From the NCBI GenBank assembly GCA_041488095.1, contig JBGPOP010000010.1, forward strand, positions 56,382 through 120,381: a DNA stretch of 64,000 nt, in the 5' to 3' direction. Source of the stretch: DASYPQ01 sp041488095. Its GTDB lineage: Bacteria; Planctomycetota; UBA1135; GCA-002686595. Numbering within the stretch: position 1 is the first letter of the stretch; every line of letters starts with the position of its first letter. The translations under genes and the position numbers were made by a program. The notes under the pieces were generated by a model. The model was given only the letters and a program-made list of their open reading frames with translations. It made no database searches and was not told the origin of the DNA. Shown in pieces: positions 54,568-62,824 of the stretch.

Positions 54568-54926
54568 GCGGGGACCTCCGTCCTCGGCGAACAGGCCACC
54601 GCACCGTCCATTGAACTACCGAACCGGGCCCCGGGCAATCCCGGCTCGGGCAGCTTCTGGGTGACGGTCGTGTTCACGACGGCCTGCATCTGCGGCTCTC
54701 CAGCGCGCCTGAGGACCGCAGTGACCGATGCTAGGGCTCAGAGAAAACGGTTTTTCTGCGTCATCCCCGGATCTCGGGCTTCCCGGCCATGCCGCGGCTC
54801 ACGCGGGCCGGTCGAGTTCATTTCCCGGGGAATACAGTACCGGGACAGATCCTCCTCGATCCAAGCATGGCTCGGGGAGTACCTCGACGCTGTCTGGATC
54901 GAGGAAGAACTGACCCGGTACCGTAC
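54568..54926. promoter_or_regulatory. Region upstream of hicA with AT palindrome
   Basis: 359 bases without a confident gene. At 54742-54757 AGAAAACGGTTTTTCT is a near-perfect inverted repeat in GC-rich surroundings, about 180 bases before hicA, a candidate promoter or HicB operator. CCTCGATCC and GGATCGAGG form a long-range inverted repeat near 54861-54907. A 41-codon frame (54689-54564, minus) overlaps the hicA start but has no support. Confidence 0.35.
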
Positions 54927-56597
54927 CTACTCCCTCACGACCTGCAGTCCCTTGGGGTAGCTCACCGTCGTCTCGAAGAGCACGTCCGTCCCCTTCTCCC
55001 CGCGAGGCACGCGCACGATCCAGGTCTGGATCCCCTTCTCCTCGCTGTCTTTCTTCCAGCGCTCGTCGTCGGAAGTCTTGGGCTCGGCCTTCGAGATCTC
55101 GACGCTGATCCGATCGTCGCGGGTCCGCGGCAGGACCTCGCGCAGGATCACGTCGGCGGCGCCGTCCTTGCCCGCGCCGACGGTGCCGTGGTTCTCGAAG
55201 TGGATGCGCCAGCCCTCGATCTTGCTGCTCTTCGACGACAGGAAGCCCGGCCCCTTGGACAGGTCCTGCGTCTGCGTGCGCGTCACCGTGATGCCCGGAT
55301 CGGCGCCGAGGTGCAGCGTCAGCTCCTGGCCGGTCTGCACGGTCTCGATCTGCGCGGGCCCGAGGTAGTCGGCGCCGAAGAAGACCGCGGCGGTGCCGGG
55401 GAGCAGCACCCACGGGCTCGTGTTCTTCGCCTTGGCGCGCAGCCACACGGTCGGATCGAGCGCGGGAACGCACACGCGCTCGGGCGTGATCGCGAGATTG
55501 CCGGTGCCGACGAGCACGGTCGTCGGCAGGTCGCGCGACTGGATCGTCTCCTTCTTGGCGAGCTTGAACTGGACGGAGAGGCCCTGGCTCTCGACGGCCG
55601 CGAAGGGGCGCAGCGCAGGCTCGGGGGCGGCGGCATCCTTGGCCACGCTGTATCCGAGGCTCCCGAGTTTCCGGCGCCCTCCCGCCGCTCCCGCTTTCCC
55701 CTCTTCCTCGAAGGCTACCCTGTCGACGACCTCCATGGGGGCCGCGGCCCTCGGCGGCGGCGGCTGGAAGATGCTCAGCCAGACCGGCTGCGGCTCCGGT
55801 CCCTGCGCGCCCATCTGCGGCCGGGCGGTCGAGAGCATGAGCTCGACGTCGTCCCAGTCCTCGCCGGTCTGCTGCCAGACGCGCGCGCGATAGGTGAGCT
55901 CGACCTTGGCGAGGTCGCGGCTCGCGCGGAGATCGTACGCGGGCTGCCAACCCGTCCGGCTCACCATGTACTCGACGTCGAGCGACGCCTTGCCCGGCGC
56001 GACGACCTCGACGACGACGTCGTAGAGCCCGACCGTCCCAGCGCCCTGGCAGCGCCCGAGCTCCGCCTCGACCTCCTGGATCTGCTTCCCTTTCTCCTCG
56101 ATCTTCCACTGCGCCTCGCGCGTCGCGGTCACGTTGTCGGCGAGGCGGTCGGAGATGAACTTCCAGCTCGCGCTCCAAGCCTCGACCGTAGGCTTGCCGC
56201 CTTGCACGTCGCGGTTCAGCTCGGCGGCGGACAGGCCCATGAGGTGGTCGAGATGCGCTTGCATCGACTTGAGCACGCCGAGACCGTCCTCGAGCACCTT
56301 CATCTCGCGCTGGAGCCCGACGAGCTTGTCGCGCAGCTCCTGCACGCGCGCGGTCGGCACCTTGTCGACGATCCGCTCGCGCACCTCGACGTCGACGACG
56401 TCGCCGCCCTGGCAGCGGACGCGAACGTTGTTGCGGTCGAGCGCGTTGGGGAGGCCTTGCAGGACGAACTTTCCGCCGCCGGGCAGCTCCGCCGTGCGCC
56501 TCACGAGCGCGGTCGAGCTGTAGAGCGTGACGTCCTGGATCCGCGAAGGGACCGGCGTGGGGTCGGAGAGGGCGAGCGAGAGGAGCAGGGCGAGCAT
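54927..56597 (-). CDS. DUF4139 domain protein (mucoidy inhibitor-like)
   Basis: 556 residues with a short signal (MLALLLSLALSD). An N-terminal DUF4140 segment (QDVTLYSSTALVRRTAELPGG), coiled coil (about 80-180), then a DUF4139 beta-barrel region with WQPAYDLRASRD and VELTYRARVWQQTGEDWDDVELMLSTARPQ. The C-terminal part has VETTVSYPKGLQVVRE-type strands. Eukaryotic homologues are unstudied; MuiA in Proteobacteria is linked to mucoidy. A decayed copy of its tail lies on the far side of hicAB. Confidence 0.85.
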   Translation of the reverse strand: MLALLLSLALSDPTPVPSRIQDVTLYSSTALVRRTAELPGGGKFVLQGLPNALDRNNVRVRCQGGDVVDVEVRERIVDKVPTARVQELRDKLVGLQREMKVLEDGLGVLKSMQAHLDHLMGLSAAELNRDVQGGKPTVEAWSASWKFISDRLADNVTATREAQWKIEEKGKQIQEVEAELGRCQGAGTVGLYDVVVEVVAPGKASLDVEYMVSRTGWQPAYDLRASRDLAKVELTYRARVWQQTGEDWDDVELMLSTARPQMGAQGPEPQPVWLSIFQPPPPRAAAPMEVVDRVAFEEEGKAGAAGGRRKLGSLGYSVAKDAAAPEPALRPFAAVESQGLSVQFKLAKKETIQSRDLPTTVLVGTGNLAITPERVCVPALDPTVWLRAKAKNTSPWVLLPGTAAVFFGADYLGPAQIETVQTGQELTLHLGADPGITVTRTQTQDLSKGPGFLSSKSSKIEGWRIHFENHGTVGAGKDGAADVILREVLPRTRDDRISVEISKAEPKTSDDERWKKDSEEKGIQTWIVRVPRGEKGTDVLFETTVSYPKGLQVVRE

Positions 56598-56696
56598 GGA
56601 CGAACCTCCGTGGTCGGCAACGGCAAGAGCCTCGCACTCGGCGAGGCGGCGATCAAACGCCGAGCTCGGGACCGTTCTTGGGGCGTCCCGCGGGAC

Positions 56697-58187
56697 CTAC
56701 ACCGTCGCCTCGGCGCCCGTGTCGAGCGTCTCGAGGAAGCTCCGGCGCTCCTGCGGCCGGCTCTTGCCGAAGATCTGCTTCACGTTCTTCATCCCGAGCT
56801 TGAAGTCGTCGAGCATCCCGTAGCCCGACACGACCGCGTGCTGGTACCAGAGGAACGCGAGCAGGGTCCAGTCGAAGGCCGGGTTGCGCGGCAGCCGGAT
56901 CAGCCGGCGCACGAGCGCTTCGCCGCCCGGGACGTACACGGCGACGTTGAAGAGCTTCTGGAGGTTGACGACCTCGCGCACGTCGTCGCGCTTCATCATC
57001 GTGTCGTTCTGGAGCGAGGGGCCGATGTCCTTGTCGACGTCGACGCGCCCGAGCGCGTAGTCCTCCTGGCCGAGCACGGTCGACTTGAACGGCCGGTAGA
57101 TCAGCACCGTGCAGCCGTTGGGCTTGATCCGCTGGTTGACGCGCGCCGTCTCGAACATGTCCTCGAGCGTCTCCGTCGGCGAGCCCATCATGTTGTTCGT
57201 GCGGTACGTGATCCTGTGCTTGCGCAGGAGCTTCGGGATCCCGTACACGATCTCGTCGGTGTAGCCCTTCTTGAACACCTTGAGGCGCACGTCCTCGTTG
57301 CCCGACTCGAGCCCGAACTGCACGCTGGCGCAGCCGGCTCTCTTCAGCGCGACGATGTCCTCCTCGTCGAGGTAGTTGATGTTGATGTTGCAGGCGAAGG
57401 GCAGGCCCACGCGCACCGGCCACTTCTCCGCGAACTCCTGCACCCAGCCGCTGGTCATGTTGAGCGCCGCGTCGCCGAAATTGACCATCCGGAAGCCGGG
57501 GTAGCGCGCCAGGATGTCGTTCATCTCCTCGCACACGTAGTCGACCGACTTCTGGCGGTTGAAGCGCTCGCCGCGCCGGCCGCTGACCCAGTCCTTCTTC
57601 ATCAGGCCGACCGAGCAGTACGTGCACGAGTTCTGGCAACCGCGGCTGACGTGCACCTGCATCACGCGCTTGCCGCGCAGGAACGGGTACTTGTAGAAGA
57701 CGTCGACGTCGGGGAAGGGGAGCGAGTCGAGGTCGCCGATCACGGGGCGGATCGGGTTCTGGACCGCGACGCCGTTCTTCAGGCAGGCGACGTTCGGGAT
57801 GTCGTCGATCGGGCGTCCGGCTTCCCAGGCGTTGACGAGGTCGAGCATCGCGTACTCGCCTTCGCCCTTGATCGTCGCGTCGACGACGTCGGACCAGGAG
57901 AGCGGCTCGAGGTCGTGCGAGGGGTGCGGGCCGCCCATGACGACCTTGAGGTGGCGGAGCTCCTTCTTCCAGCCGCGGATGAAGCCGTAGCACCACGCCT
58001 CCTGCCCGGTCGTCGCGTAGATGCCGACGACATCGGGCTTCCAGTCGAGGACCGCGCGGGCGAAGTCACCCTCCTCGGAGCGCACGAAGCAGTCGGCGAC
58101 GTGCCCGTGCTTCTTCAGGACGGACGAGAGCACCTTGACGCCCTCAAACTCGTGGCAGGTGGTGACGATGAAGGCGATTCGGGCCAA
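56697..58187 (-). CDS. B12-binding radical SAM protein
   Basis: 496 residues. N-terminal cobalamin-binding-like domain (about 1-140, DVVGIYATTGQEAWCYGF; GGPHPSHD). Radical SAM core with cluster motif SRGCQNSCTYC (C-x3-C-x2-C, about 183-193). LESGNEDVRLKVFKKGY and GSPTETLEDM follow. A C-terminal ~100-residue helical extension is present. It is divergent from a second such gene at 58257. Substrate unknown; related proteins methylate or modify lipids, tetrapyrroles or peptides. Confidence 0.85.
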   Translation of the reverse strand: MARIAFIVTTCHEFEGVKVLSSVLKKHGHVADCFVRSEEGDFARAVLDWKPDVVGIYATTGQEAWCYGFIRGWKKELRHLKVVMGGPHPSHDLEPLSWSDVVDATIKGEGEYAMLDLVNAWEAGRPIDDIPNVACLKNGVAVQNPIRPVIGDLDSLPFPDVDVFYKYPFLRGKRVMQVHVSRGCQNSCTYCSVGLMKKDWVSGRRGERFNRQKSVDYVCEEMNDILARYPGFRMVNFGDAALNMTSGWVQEFAEKWPVRVGLPFACNININYLDEEDIVALKRAGCASVQFGLESGNEDVRLKVFKKGYTDEIVYGIPKLLRKHRITYRTNNMMGSPTETLEDMFETARVNQRIKPNGCTVLIYRPFKSTVLGQEDYALGRVDVDKDIGPSLQNDTMMKRDDVREVVNLQKLFNVAVYVPGGEALVRRLIRLPRNPAFDWTLLAFLWYQHAVVSGYGMLDDFKLGMKNVKQIFGKSRPQERRSFLETLDTGAEATV

Positions 58188-58218
58188 GGAAGGCTTCCTG
58201 CGGACGCGGATCGGCTCT

Positions 58219-58224
58219 TAGGAT
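58219..58224 (+). promoter_or_regulatory. TAGGAT -10-like box before the 58257 gene
   Basis: TAGGAT lies 32 bases before the ATG in the 69-base gap between divergent radical SAM genes. The same hexamer precedes fabI at 40 bases. Confidence 0.35.
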
Positions 58225-58256
58225 AACGCCTCTTCGCTGGACGAAAGCTCCGACCG

Positions 58257-59720
58257 ATGGATTCCGCCACGCTCTCTCCCGCTCGGGTGCAGGTCCGGAC
58301 GAGGCCGGACCGCCGGGCGACGCTGAGGGTCGTGCTCGTCCAGACCTATCACCCCTACACGCAGTTCACGCACGTCCATCCGCTCGGGATCATGGCGATC
58401 GCGTCGGCGGCGCGGGGTCTCGGGCATCCGGACATGCACCTCCTCGACATGAAGGTCGAGGGGTGGACGCCGAGCCAGGCGTGCGAAGCGATCGAGAAGC
58501 TCGCGCCCGACGTGATCGGCCTCTCGGCGATGACGTACGAGGCCGGATGCATGCACGAGGTCGCGCGAGAGATGAAGCGCCGGCTGCCGCGCGCGATCGT
58601 CGTCTGCGGCGGCCCGCACCCATCCGTCGCGGCCGAGGACGTGATGCGCGATGCGGCCGTCGACTTCGTCGTGCGCGGCGAGGGCGAGGACACGTTCGCC
58701 GAGCTGCTCTCGGGCCTGAGGGAAGGGCGCAACGAGTGGAGCGAGTGCGCGGGCCTCTCCTGGAGCCGCGAGGACGGCGCGGTCGTCCACAACGAGGACC
58801 GCCCGCCGCCCGCGAACCTCGACGAGATGCCCTTCCCCGCCTGGGACCTGGTCGACCACGCCAAGTACGCCAAGGTCCCGCGCGGCGGCGTGATCTACGC
58901 GCACCGGGAATTCGCGACGATGTTCAGCTCGCGCGCGTGCCCGTGGAGGTGCACATATTGCCACAACAGCTACGGCAAGACGTTCCGCGAGCGCAGCGCG
59001 GAGCACGTGCTCGCTGAGATCGAGCTCCTGGTGACGAAGCACGGCGTCAAGGAGCTCGTCTTCATGGACGACATCTTCAACTTCCGCCCGGCGCGCGCGA
59101 AGGCGATCGCCCAGGGGATCATCGACCGCGGGTGGAAGCTCGCGCTGACGTTCCCGAACGGGTTCCGCGGCGACATCCTCGACGAGGAGCTCGTGCTCCT
59201 GCTCAAGAAGGCCGGCATGTACCGCTGCATGGTCGCGGTCGAGTCGGCCGTGCCGCGGCTGCAGAAGGTGATGAAGAAGAATCTGAAGATCGACAAGGTC
59301 GCGCGCATCGTCGACTTCATCGCCGCGCAGGGGATCATGGTGCACGGCGCGTTCATGCTCGGGTTCCCGACGGAGACCGAAGCGGAGATGGAGGCGACGA
59401 TCGATTGGGCCGCGAGGTCGAGCTTCCACACGGCCGCGTTCTTCCGCGTGATCCCGTTCAAGGGGACGGAGCTCTTCAGCCAGGTCGAGGAGGCGGGGTA
59501 TCACCTTCCGACGGATTGGTCGGCGTACGAGCCCTACCAGAGCGACATCAACCTCTCGCTGGTGCCCGAGGAGAAGATCCTCGCGCTGCGGAAGAAGGCG
59601 TACCGGCGCTTCTACCTGAACCCGAAGCGCCTGTGGCGGATCTTCGAGCTGCTCCCGCGCAAGAGTCGGATGATCCCCTACCTCACGCTCCTCTTCGCAA
59701 GGCGGGCGTACGCGAGGTGA
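58257..59720 (+). CDS. B12-binding radical SAM protein (second of a divergent pair)
   Basis: 487 residues. Cobalamin domain (about 25-150: VLVQTYHPYTQFTHVHPLGIMAIA; CGGPHPSVAAEDVM), cluster motif CPWRCTYC (about 230-237), VAVESAVPRLQKVMKKN and GFPTETEAEMEATIDWA. The start region is basic and an internal start near residue 22 is possible. It shares its layout but not its detailed sequence with the divergent neighbour. No other biosynthetic gene is nearby. Confidence 0.86.
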   Translation: MDSATLSPARVQVRTRPDRRATLRVVLVQTYHPYTQFTHVHPLGIMAIASAARGLGHPDMHLLDMKVEGWTPSQACEAIEKLAPDVIGLSAMTYEAGCMHEVAREMKRRLPRAIVVCGGPHPSVAAEDVMRDAAVDFVVRGEGEDTFAELLSGLREGRNEWSECAGLSWSREDGAVVHNEDRPPPANLDEMPFPAWDLVDHAKYAKVPRGGVIYAHREFATMFSSRACPWRCTYCHNSYGKTFRERSAEHVLAEIELLVTKHGVKELVFMDDIFNFRPARAKAIAQGIIDRGWKLALTFPNGFRGDILDEELVLLLKKAGMYRCMVAVESAVPRLQKVMKKNLKIDKVARIVDFIAAQGIMVHGAFMLGFPTETEAEMEATIDWAARSSFHTAAFFRVIPFKGTELFSQVEEAGYHLPTDWSAYEPYQSDINLSLVPEEKILALRKKAYRRFYLNPKRLWRIFELLPRKSRMIPYLTLLFARRAYAR

Positions 59721-59866
59721 GGTGCGGAGTCGGAGCAAACTCTCGACGATTCCCGTCCCGAAGCCTGGACGAACTGATCCGCGAAAAGAGGGTCGAGCCA
59801 CAACCGGGCGCGGAGACCCGACCCATGGCCCCATGAGCGCCGACTCGTCGAGGCTCGGCTCCCTGG

Positions 59867-59872
59867 TATCAT
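59867..59872 (+). promoter_or_regulatory. TATCAT -10-like box before pyrE
   Basis: TATCAT lies about 70 bases before pyrE in the 221-base gap after the radical SAM gene. No -35 is clear. The gap holds no coding sequence. Confidence 0.25.
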
Positions 59873-59941
59873 GCCCCGCGGTCCCAGGGCGATCGAAGGA
59901 ACATCACAGCGAAGGGAGTCCAACCGGAACGTGTGAGCCCC

Positions 59942-60604
59942 ATGCAACACCTCCTCACAGAGCTTCGCGACGTGATCGCTCGGCAGAGCATCCGGCGCGG
60001 GAAGTTCGTCCTCGCGTCCGGGGGCACCAGCGACTACTACTGCGACACCAAGGCGACCACGCTGTCGCCCGAGGGAGCCAAGCTGACCGGCGAGGTCCTC
60101 TTCGAGCTCCTCAAGGACCAGGGGGTCGAGGCTGTCGGGGGGCTTGCGATGGGTGCGGCCTTCATCGCCACGGCCGTGGCCCTGGTCAGCGCCGAACACG
60201 GCCATCCGATCTACGGGTTCACTGTCCGCGAGAGCCAGAAGGGGCACGGGCTGGAGAAGACCATCGAGGAGTCCTTCCATCCGGATGGGAGGGCGCTGCT
60301 CTGCCCTGGCCGACGGGTGGCTCTCGTGGATGACGTCGTCACCCGCGGGGGATCCGTCCTGAAGGCGTTCGATGCCGTGCAGGCGCTGGGGTGCGAGATC
60401 GTGACCGTCATCGCGTTGGTCGATCGCAATGCAGGCGGGGCCGAGAAGCTGAGGGAGCGAGGTCTGCCCTATGTTTTCCTCTTCCGGACGGACAGCGAGG
60501 GTAACCTGCTCCTCAATGACTTCGAAGGAACTCGGCTCCGTCCTGGAGTCTCTGAGGCAGGGTCTCCACCTCGAAAACCTCCGAAGGCTCGACGTTCGGT
60601 GTAG
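59942..60604 (+). CDS. pyrE: Orotate phosphoribosyltransferase
   Basis: 220 residues from ATG 59942 (GTG 59933 is possible). PRPP motif RVALVDDVVTRGGSVLKA (about 122-139) and FVLASGGTSDYYCDTKATTLSPEG identify PyrE. It makes OMP in pyrimidine synthesis. The C-terminal ~25 residues after FRTDSEGNLLLND are Pro/Arg-rich and overlap another frame, so the true end may differ. Confidence 0.94.
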   Translation: MQHLLTELRDVIARQSIRRGKFVLASGGTSDYYCDTKATTLSPEGAKLTGEVLFELLKDQGVEAVGGLAMGAAFIATAVALVSAEHGHPIYGFTVRESQKGHGLEKTIEESFHPDGRALLCPGRRVALVDDVVTRGGSVLKAFDAVQALGCEIVTVIALVDRNAGGAEKLRERGLPYVFLFRTDSEGNLLLNDFEGTRLRPGVSEAGSPPRKPPKARRSV

Positions 60605-60839
60605 GGACCTGGCCCGGTGCTCCCCGAACCACGCGCTCCCGGCGACCCTCCTGTTCTTGGCGTTCTCCGGGCTGGCGCGAAGGCTCGAGGGCGGGCCGGT
60701 GGACGCCGAGCTCGCGGACCACCGTGAGGCGCGCCTCGTGCCGGCCGCGGAGAAAGCTCTGAAAACGGGTGGTCTGCAGGCGCTCGAGGAACTCGCAGAC
60801 GTCGTTCGGTGGGCGTTGGGCCATGCCCGTTCCGAGTAG
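60516..60839 (+). CDS. Small helical protein overlapping pyrE tail
   Basis: 107 residues from ATG 60516, overlapping the end of pyrE by 89 bases. Leu/Ala/Arg-rich helices (LHLENLRRLDVRCRDLARCS; HALPATLLFLAFSGLARRLEGG). No family. Composition is protein-like on this strand, less so on the other. It may be a genuine coupled gene or the remains of one. Confidence 0.4.
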   Translation: MTSKELGSVLESLRQGLHLENLRRLDVRCRDLARCSPNHALPATLLFLAFSGLARRLEGGPVDAELADHREARLVPAAEKALKTGGLQALEELADVVRWALGHARSE

Positions 60840-60922
60840 CTGAGCCGAAGCCGCGGCCGCGCTTCGGCGAGGACGTCGACCCGGGGGCGTCGCTGCAGCG
60901 CGGGAGAGCAGGAGCAGGATCC

Positions 60923-61222
60923 TCACGAGGACTTCTCGACCGCGGGTGGGAGGTGCGCTGCGACGTGCGCGGCGTAGCTCAGGGCAGCGAGGATCTGCTC
61001 GCGGGTGATCCTGTAGTCCTTCTCGACTGCCTCGAAGCCCTCTCCGGCACCGAGCGCCCCGACGACAGTGGCTACGTCGATGCGTGTCCCGTTGATGCAC
61101 GGCTTGCCGAACCGGACGGCCGGGTCCACCGTGATGCCGGGGTAGATCTCCATGGGTCGTCGATGGCCGTTCATTCTGACGCGGGCGATGCCTTCATCGA
61201 TCGGTCGAATCGTCAGGTCCAC
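60923..61222 (-). CDS. DUF433 domain protein, antitoxin-like
   Basis: 99 residues. DUF433 core YPGITVDPAVRFGKPCINGTRIDVATVVGALGAGEGFEAVEKDYRIT (seen in short blocks: GKPCINGTRI, GEGFEAVEKDY). Usually paired with a downstream PIN-like DUF5615 toxin. A GTG overlaps its stop here, but the following frame does not read as a DUF5615 protein, so the partner is absent or decayed. Confidence 0.8.
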   Translation of the reverse strand: MDLTIRPIDEGIARVRMNGHRRPMEIYPGITVDPAVRFGKPCINGTRIDVATVVGALGAGEGFEAVEKDYRITREQILAALSYAAHVAAHLPPAVEKSS

Positions 61223-61258
61223 ACCCCTTCGGTTCCCAAGCGCCGGCTCGCTGCCGTC

Positions 61259-62719
61259 CTACCGTGTGCCCGACGAACCGCTCGACCGGAATTGCGTCCA
61301 CTTCCCGGCCGGCATGTCGCGGAGGAACGGCTCCTCCCACGCGAAGTCCGGATGCGCGGCGAGGAATCCCGCGGCCTCGAATGTCTGCCCGCAAGCGTGT
61401 CCCATGCAGGCCCAGAACGACAGCTGCGACGCGAGCTTCGAGTCCGTCACCTTGGACTGGCACGCGCCTCCGGGGTAGAACGGCGCCCACTCCCACTCCG
61501 GCGCGCCACGTTCGTCGAGCTCGACGTGGCCGCACAGCGTCCGGCCGCAGGGCGCGTCCTTCCCGCTGCGCGAGTCGACGTGATCCGCGAGGAAGCGCCG
61601 CCCCGCCTCGACGTCGATCTGCCCGCGATGCTCCTGCATCAAGCTCTCCCAGCGCTTCCGCCGCGCGTTGGCGCAGCTCTGCTCGTCGTTCGCGTCGAAG
61701 GTCGTCTCCTCCGCTCGCAGCTTCATGTCCGCAGGGAAGTTCGACCCGACGAAATACCCGTCCTTCGTCCTCTCGAGCGGCTGGTTCTTCAATCCCAGCT
61801 CGAGCCGCGCGATCTCCCCGGTCTTGCGGTCGCCGACGAGCCACGAGTTGGCGTACGCGCCGTTGTTCCCCTCGCTCATGATGCGCACCCAGTCGTCGAT
61901 CGTGCTCGCGTACTGGACCGCGCGCCGCGCTCGGGCGAACTCGGGGATGCCGCTCGGATCGAAGCCCTTGAACTGCGTGATCGTGGTCTCGGTGACCATG
62001 ATTCCCGCTTCGTTCAGCGCGAAGTCGTCGCCGCTGTGGATGAAGCCCGGGAAGCTGTCCATGAAGATGCGGTGGCCCTTCGCGGGCACGATGTCGAGCA
62101 CGAGGTTCCAGCGCTCGCCGATCGGGTACTCGACCCAGGCGTTGTGCGCCATGACGATCACGCCGTCCTTGGTCCACGAGCCGGTCGCGATGAACGCGCT
62201 GCAGTTGCCCGGCGCGGCGTTGTCGCGGTGGTCGAGCATCGGGATGTAGTACCAGGCGATCTCCATCCAGCCGTTCATCGCGACGAGGTCGGCCCGATCG
62301 ATCGACTTGCCGCGCGCGCGGACGCCGGCGACGATGCCGTCGATCTCGGCGCGCTCTTCCTCGTCGAGCTTGGGCCAGAAAAGTTCATGAGCGACCTGGC
62401 GGAAGAAGCCCCAGTGGCGGTTGCAGCCCGTCGGGACGTACCGGTAGAACATCGAGAGGGCGTCGTCGATCTCGTCGGCGGCGAGCCAGCCGTACTGGTA
62501 GCCGATCGTCTCCGGAGATCCTTCGAGGTGGAGAGCGACCCAGCCGGCTTCGTCGCGGCGTGAAGCGGCCGCGAGGCGCGGGTCGGCGTTGCGCGTCGCC
62601 GTCGACCCGTGCGTGGAAAGGCCGGCGCACGAGGCGGCTGAGATCAGCGCGAGGCTCGCGAGGACGCGGGCTCCGCGCAGGAGTGCACCGTCAGGCTCTT
62701 CGCTCGGATGAACGGTCAT
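61259..62719 (-). CDS. C45-type Ntn hydrolase lipoprotein (acyltransferase/phospholipase B-like)
   Basis: 486 residues. Lipoprotein-type N-terminus (LASLALISAASCAG, Cys near 33). The C45 segment GNCSAFIATGSWTKDGVIVMAHNAW supplies the putative N-terminal nucleophile Cys after autoprocessing. Later GEIARLELGLKNQPLERT and YFVGSNFP are family-like. It would cleave or transfer acyl groups outside the cytoplasm. ATG 62719 was chosen; a GTG at 62770 is possible. Confidence 0.75.
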   Translation of the reverse strand: MTVHPSEEPDGALLRGARVLASLALISAASCAGLSTHGSTATRNADPRLAAASRRDEAGWVALHLEGSPETIGYQYGWLAADEIDDALSMFYRYVPTGCNRHWGFFRQVAHELFWPKLDEEERAEIDGIVAGVRARGKSIDRADLVAMNGWMEIAWYYIPMLDHRDNAAPGNCSAFIATGSWTKDGVIVMAHNAWVEYPIGERWNLVLDIVPAKGHRIFMDSFPGFIHSGDDFALNEAGIMVTETTITQFKGFDPSGIPEFARARRAVQYASTIDDWVRIMSEGNNGAYANSWLVGDRKTGEIARLELGLKNQPLERTKDGYFVGSNFPADMKLRAEETTFDANDEQSCANARRKRWESLMQEHRGQIDVEAGRRFLADHVDSRSGKDAPCGRTLCGHVELDERGAPEWEWAPFYPGGACQSKVTDSKLASQLSFWACMGHACGQTFEAAGFLAAHPDFAWEEPFLRDMPAGKWTQFRSSGSSGTR

Positions 62720-62824
62720 ATGGTCGCGTCCCGCTGCACGTGTTTCGCCACTGATTTCCTGGACACTCACTCGAGTGTACTCACGCCGGGATCTCTTGAG
62801 GCAGCAGGATGCGCGTGACGGCCG

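Noticed and set aside
54564..54689. A 41-codon frame ending on the hicA ATG
   Set aside because: The overlap is suggestive, but the sequence has no homology or composition signal, and chance frames are common at this GC content.
53710..56600. Insertion sequence or integron around hicAB
   Set aside because: No transposase, terminal repeats or attC-like sites are seen; the flanking repeats are explained by duplication of local genes.
60513..60926. A 138-codon frame from a GTG overlapping the DUF433 stop, considered as a DUF5615 toxin
   Set aside because: Only the first five residues (VRILL) fit. The rest lacks the acidic residues and strand pattern of DUF5615 and is opposite a more protein-like plus frame.
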